From Pseudomonadota bacterium (GTDB lineage: Bacteria; Pseudomonadota; Gammaproteobacteria; Halothiobacillales; Halothiobacillaceae), in the NCBI GenBank assembly GCA_021795795.1, contig JAJYPA010000296.1:1-9453 (forward strand): DNA of 9,453 nt. Reading direction: 5' to 3'. Under the pieces are notes generated by a model. That model made no database searches and was not told where the DNA came from. It saw only the letters and a list, made by a program, of their open reading frames with translations. Position numbers and translations under genes: made by a program. Below, in pieces: positions 6,229 to 9,453 of this stretch. Within the stretch, counting starts at the first letter, position 1. Every line of letters begins with the position of its first letter.

Positions 6229-8548
6229 ACAGGATTTGTTGAGCGCGAAGAAGCCGGGTAAAAATCATGCGCGCATGTTCGGGCAGGGCTGTTATACGCA
6301 CTTTGAATTCCTCGGAATCCATCAGTGCCTGGCGCAGGGATTCGATTGTGCCCTGCTGGGCGTGGTGTTCGAGCACGGCTTCACTCTCCGGCTCGCGACC
6401 TAGAATTTCACGAAATGCTTGACGTACATCTTCCCCCGACAGAGACTGCCTGCATACACTGCTCGTTTGTGTATTCGCCGAAGTGGAGTAACTCACCCAC
6501 TCTTCGATCTGGCGGGAAAAGTCGTCGAACTGCACGGACAGGCTGTTCACTAGTTGTGGCAACGAACCAGCCGCTTCGTGCAACTGAGCGATATGCGCGC
6601 TAATGCGGGCGAGTTCATTGGCGTTCTGCCGCATCAACCGCTCGCGACGTTGATGCCCCATGAAAATCCCCCAGACCCAGTGCTTGGCACGTCGTTCGTC
6701 GGCAAGCAGCTTTTTGAGCCCCTTGATCTCGTCATGTGGTCGCGCTTCGGCTGACAGTGCCAATTGCATGATAATGCGGGCCTTGCCATACCCCATGGAT
6801 AAACAGCCAAGATAATAGGCCATGCCTTGGGGATCGGGTTCGCGTTGGAGCAGGTTACGATAGGCTTCGGTAACGAAAAGGCGCCCGTCGATAGAAAAAA
6901 GTTCGGTTATGTGCTGGATCGGCATGGCGAGTCCTTCTTGTTCTGGCTGGGCAAGGTCAAGGTGTCCGTTACCGTCGGCGGATGTGCAATTGGCTTGGGG
7001 GACGACAGCAGTGGGAATGGCGGCTTGCGGCGACATCGTCGCCACATGGACAAATTCGCCGACCTGGGCATGAAGTCCGCTCGGCAGCGGCGCTGGGTAT
7101 GGGGCAGACCCAGCGCGAAGCACGCGCCACAACATCGACAGCCGCCACCACCAGGTGGACTGCATGGCGGATATCTGTGTGGCTAAAGCATGGGCGTAGG
7201 CGGCATGTTGGGCTAACTCGGTTCGCAAGATATTTTCTTGCGTATGTAACCGGTTAACGATGCGCTCGAAGATTTGAACTTGCGCGGCTGCTCCAGCCCG
7301 AACTTGGGCAAGCAACATTTCTGTGCTATTACGGAACTCTTTTCTCAGTTCAGATTCGAGAGTGGCATGGGATTGGTTCAGAGCAGCTAGTGCTTTCTGG
7401 TGTTGTGCGTGTATTGCACTGAGTTCTGTGGTGAAGATGCGTTCACGATCAAGCAGATTTTGCTGCAAAGCTTGTTCACGATGCTGTGCAGTATCACGCG
7501 CGACTTCCATTGTCTGATTTAATGCAATCAGTTCACACTTCAGTTCGCTTTCACGCGCATTATAGAATTGGCTCAGTGCCGCTTGTGCCTGCTGGTATTG
7601 ATCGTGAAGTACAGTGAGTTGCGCAGTAAAGGTACGTTCACGTTCGAGTAGTTCTTGTTGCAGGGCAAGTTTATCCGACTGTGATTGTTGCAACTGCGGT
7701 ATTACCTGCTCACGCAGATCTTGTTCCTGTGTCTGCATGGCAGCGATTTGTGCATCCAGCGCTCCCTGCCGCTGGCGTTGCGTATTTTCGTATCGCTCAG
7801 AAAGATTACCCAGGGTTAAGCCGTAATCCTGGCTGAATACGCCATCAAAGGTCTGCAAAATTTCTGGGGAAGCTGCTTTTTGGGCGATAACGGCATAGTC
7901 AGGACTGACTCCGGATAAGATTTCAATAAGTCGCAAGTCACCACTCTCACGTAGAGGCGCAGACTCCTGTAATCGCAAGGTCTTGTGACGGATATATCCG
8001 TAGTGCTCGGGCAAAAACTCCAGCAGTAAAGGTGGTATAGGTCGGATATGTGTGGGGTCGAGGTAAAAATTGGTGGTACCGACAACGAGATTTTCCGGAT
8101 TCGGAGTTTCCAGGATCAACAGCCCCCCCGGGATCAGCGCGCGCAAAGCTTCGCGCACCAACGTCTGCAACACATCGAAGGCAATATGTTCTACCACATG
8201 AAATGCCGAAATGACGCACACACTGGCATCACGCTGAGCCTGCAACGCTTGTATCACGTCTTTCTGCTCCACAAGCAAGCTGCGCTCGGTGCAGGCGGCA
8301 AGCATGCCGCTGTCAAGATCAACGCCATGAGCGCTTAGCCCAACTTCACTGGCGACTTCCAGCCATTCACCTCGCCCGCACCCCAAGTCCAAGGCCAGCC
8401 CCAAAGGATGCAGTGTGGCAAGTGGTTCTAGAAAAGGACGATACTGTTGCAGGCGAGTCTTAATCAATTCGCGCGAGCCGCGGTACTTATCCTCAAAGGC
8501 ACGGTAGAAAAGTTTGTCGTCTGAAATATTTTCGGATTCCATGACCAT
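6227..8548 (-). CDS. WbdD-like methyltransferase with coiled coil and two DUF4214-like segments
   Basis: This 773-residue protein begins with a class I SAM methyltransferase: YRAFEDKYRGSRELIKTRL at 15-33, LDLGCGRGEW at 53-62, GVDLDSGM at 75-82, HVVEHI at 117-122, GGLLILETPNPENL at 141-154 and DPTHIRPI at 164-171. The opening resembles the methyltransferase of WbdD, the O-antigen chain terminator of ABC-transporter pathways. Residues about 250-460 are Gln/Glu/Arg/Leu/Ala-rich and predicted coiled coil, with an internal duplication. STWWWRLSMLWRVLR at 464-478 is an aromatic amphipathic segment that could touch the membrane. A Pro/Ala-rich linker follows, then a DUF4214-like segment at about 547-603 (FVTEAYRNLLQREPDPQGMAYYL), a basic helical stretch, and a second DUF4214-like segment at about 704-750 (VRQAFREILGREPESE). 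No kinase domain follows the methyltransferase. Likely role (inference): cytoplasmic methylation of the glycan end and chain-length control. The ATG is one base after the permease stop (TAA-A-ATG); M3 is an alternative start. Confidence 0.87.
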   Translation of the reverse strand: MVMESENISDDKLFYRAFEDKYRGSRELIKTRLQQYRPFLEPLATLHPLGLALDLGCGRGEWLEVASEVGLSAHGVDLDSGMLAACTERSLLVEQKDVIQALQAQRDASVCVISAFHVVEHIAFDVLQTLVREALRALIPGGLLILETPNPENLVVGTTNFYLDPTHIRPIPPLLLEFLPEHYGYIRHKTLRLQESAPLRESGDLRLIEILSGVSPDYAVIAQKAASPEILQTFDGVFSQDYGLTLGNLSERYENTQRQRQGALDAQIAAMQTQEQDLREQVIPQLQQSQSDKLALQQELLERERTFTAQLTVLHDQYQQAQAALSQFYNARESELKCELIALNQTMEVARDTAQHREQALQQNLLDRERIFTTELSAIHAQHQKALAALNQSHATLESELRKEFRNSTEMLLAQVRAGAAAQVQIFERIVNRLHTQENILRTELAQHAAYAHALATQISAMQSTWWWRLSMLWRVLRAGSAPYPAPLPSGLHAQVGEFVHVATMSPQAAIPTAVVPQANCTSADGNGHLDLAQPEQEGLAMPIQHITELFSIDGRLFVTEAYRNLLQREPDPQGMAYYLGCLSMGYGKARIIMQLALSAEARPHDEIKGLKKLLADERRAKHWVWGIFMGHQRRERLMRQNANELARISAHIAQLHEAAGSLPQLVNSLSVQFDDFSRQIEEWVSYSTSANTQTSSVCRQSLSGEDVRQAFREILGREPESEAVLEHHAQQGTIESLRQALMDSEEFKVRITALPEHARMIFTRLLRAQQIL
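7334..7666 (-). repeat. Diverged internal duplication in the coiled coil
   Basis: Residues 295-340 (codons 7666-7529) and 360-405 (codons 7471-7334) align without gaps at an offset of 65 residues: ALQQELLERERTF against ALQQNLLDRERIF, QAALSQ against LAALNQ, and ESELKCE against ESELRKE. The DNA copies are clearly diverged, so this is an old duplication within the gene and not a recent DNA repeat. Confidence 0.75.
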
Positions 8549-8549
8549 T

Positions 8550-9347
8550 TTACGCCGCCTTTACCCGTCGAATGGCCATTCCAGAAATTGCCAAACCAAA
8601 CAGCGTCATTCCAATCAACACTAAAACGGTATATCCCAAATGATAATAACTCGGCACTGACGGACCAAAGTATCCATGATGAAAATAATCTACCGCGTCA
8701 ATCAACGGGAAATAAAGCAAATAGCTTCTGTAAGGTTCAGGAACCATGAATGTGGGAATAAAAACCCCACAAAACGGCAGCATCAAATACAAAATAATGT
8801 GAGATGTTTTTTCGATGGTTTCACTGAGCTCCGCAAGCCCTGCCATGATGAGCACGAAGCCAAAAGAAAACCAGATGACCAACAGATAGCCGACCGCCAT
8901 GATGAGTAGATTGCTCGGCAAATGGCATATCCCAACGGCGATGAATATCGGAAAGAGAAATAGAAACACCGCCATTCCGCTAGCGAACTCCAGCAATATT
9001 CTCGCATAGAGAATGTCCATAGGCCGGACAGGTTGGTGATGCAACAGGGATCGGTTTTGCTCTATGGCCCCGGTCACCCTACCGGTACCATTTCTCCAGA
9101 ACAGCAGAGTGGGGTAGCTCACCGCAAGCCATTCAGCGGGACTTATTCCGTAAGGGTACCCTGTGTCAATAAACGAAAAGATGATCATCACTCCGACGAC
9201 GAACATCGCCGGTTCTGCAATCATCCAAAACATGCCCAGCCCTTCACGACCAAAGCGCGTGACCGTCTCGCGCAGGGTAAGCGCCCAGATGATCCGCCCC
9301 TGTAACCGCAACTGATCCCAAAATGTCAGACTGTTGTTAGCGGGCAT
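8550..9347 (-). CDS. kpsM: ABC-2 type polysaccharide export permease, KpsM-like
   Basis: This 265-residue inner-membrane protein has the usual length of KpsM/CtrC/Wzm permeases. The family signature RETVTRFGREGLGMFWMIAEP sits at 26-46, just before the first membrane span. Hydrophobic spans are near 44-60, 70-85, 115-140, 147-170, 181-202 and 236-258. PEPYRSYLLYFPLIDAVDYF at 203-222 followed by HHGYFGP matches the conserved loop before the last span. It would form the transmembrane channel that moves the finished polysaccharide across the inner membrane, driven by an ATPase (KpsT) not encoded here. The ATG at 9347 overlaps the end of the upstream KpsE-like frame by 11 bases, with only a weak GAGAG ribosome site, which points to coupled translation. 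It is KpsM-like more than Wzm-like because its neighbour is a KpsE/CtrB-type protein. Confidence 0.85.
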   Translation of the reverse strand: MPANNSLTFWDQLRLQGRIIWALTLRETVTRFGREGLGMFWMIAEPAMFVVGVMIIFSFIDTGYPYGISPAEWLAVSYPTLLFWRNGTGRVTGAIEQNRSLLHHQPVRPMDILYARILLEFASGMAVFLFLFPIFIAVGICHLPSNLLIMAVGYLLVIWFSFGFVLIMAGLAELSETIEKTSHIILYLMLPFCGVFIPTFMVPEPYRSYLLYFPLIDAVDYFHHGYFGPSVPSYYHLGYTVLVLIGMTLFGLAISGMAIRRVKAA

Positions 9348-9453
9348 GGTGCTCTCGAATCCCTGCGAACAGGATGCTCAGTACGCCCCAGATCATCAGC
9401 GAGACCAGCAATACGGCCAACACATCTTCAAAACGTTTCGGCTCCTGCGACGC
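9337..9453 (-). CDS. kpsE: C-terminal end of a KpsE/CtrB-like polysaccharide export protein
   Basis: Only the last 38 residues and the TAA (9337-9339) are inside the window; the start lies beyond the right edge. The tail reads basic residues (EPKRFED), one hydrophobic span (VLAVLLVSLMIWGVLSILFAG) and a short IREHHAR end. This is the layout of the second membrane span and cytoplasmic tail of KpsE/CtrB/BexC proteins, the PCP-3 family that bridges the inner-membrane ABC transporter and the outer-membrane export channel. The assignment rests on this short segment plus the overlapping KpsM-like gene, so it is probable rather than certain. Confidence 0.65.
   Translation of the reverse strand, partial: ASQEPKRFEDVLAVLLVSLMIWGVLSILFAGIREHHAR

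Noticed and set aside
7334..7666. Recent tandem DNA repeat or mobile-element footprint
   Set aside because: The similarity is mainly at protein level, the copies differ at many bases, and no flanking direct or inverted repeats were seen.
6827..7826. Several plus-strand frames with Cys/Ser-rich products (for example 7614-7826)
   Set aside because: They are complements of the Gln/Glu-rich coiled coil, whose codons read as Cys and Ser on the other strand.
6227..8548. A kinase domain as in E. coli O8/O9a WbdD
   Set aside because: After the methyltransferase (to about residue 225) the sequence goes directly into Gln/Glu-rich helix; no HxD or DFG-like catalytic motifs were found.

Overview
The window reads as part of a surface-polysaccharide (capsule or O-antigen type) biosynthesis and export locus of a Gram-negative bacterium, most likely a proteobacterium. 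The clues are a KpsE-like and KpsM-like export pair, a heptosyltransferase-family domain and a bacterial GT90 (LpsA-like) domain. The genus cannot be read from the sequence. All supportable genes lie on the minus strand and are packed head to tail, so transcription runs from the right edge (9453) to the left edge (1). No RNA gene, insertion sequence, CRISPR array, origin, promoter or convincing terminator was seen.

Reading in the direction of transcription: (i) 9453-9337, the last 38 residues of a KpsE/CtrB-like inner-membrane export protein; (ii) 9347-8550, a KpsM-like ABC-2 permease overlapping it by 11 bases; (iii) 8548-6227, a 773-residue protein with a WbdD-like methyltransferase, a long coiled coil and two DUF4214-like segments; (iv) 6215-2421, a 1264-residue triple glycosyltransferase (GT4-GT9-GT4); (v) about 2502-2060, a decayed C-terminal module that appears to have been cut off the triple glycosyltransferase by two frameshifts; (vi) 2014 to beyond position 1, a fusion of a Methyltransf_24-type methyltransferase and a GT90 glycosyltransferase, at least 671 residues long and still open at the edge.

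Proposed joint function (inference): the fused glycosyltransferases build or branch a glycan on the cytoplasmic side, the methyltransferases modify or cap it, and the coiled-coil protein may set chain length in the way WbdD does. The KpsM/KpsE pair would then move the polymer out. The ATPase partner (KpsT) is not in the window. G+C is uneven: sampled lines reach about 60% or more in the last GT4 domain, but fall to about 30-45% in parts of the GT9 domain and in the GT90 gene. That suggests a mosaic locus, as is common for polysaccharide clusters.

The most notable points are the frameshifted accessory module after the triple glycosyltransferase, the kinase-less WbdD-like coiled-coil methyltransferase next to KpsM/KpsE genes, and the multi-domain fusions in three successive genes.
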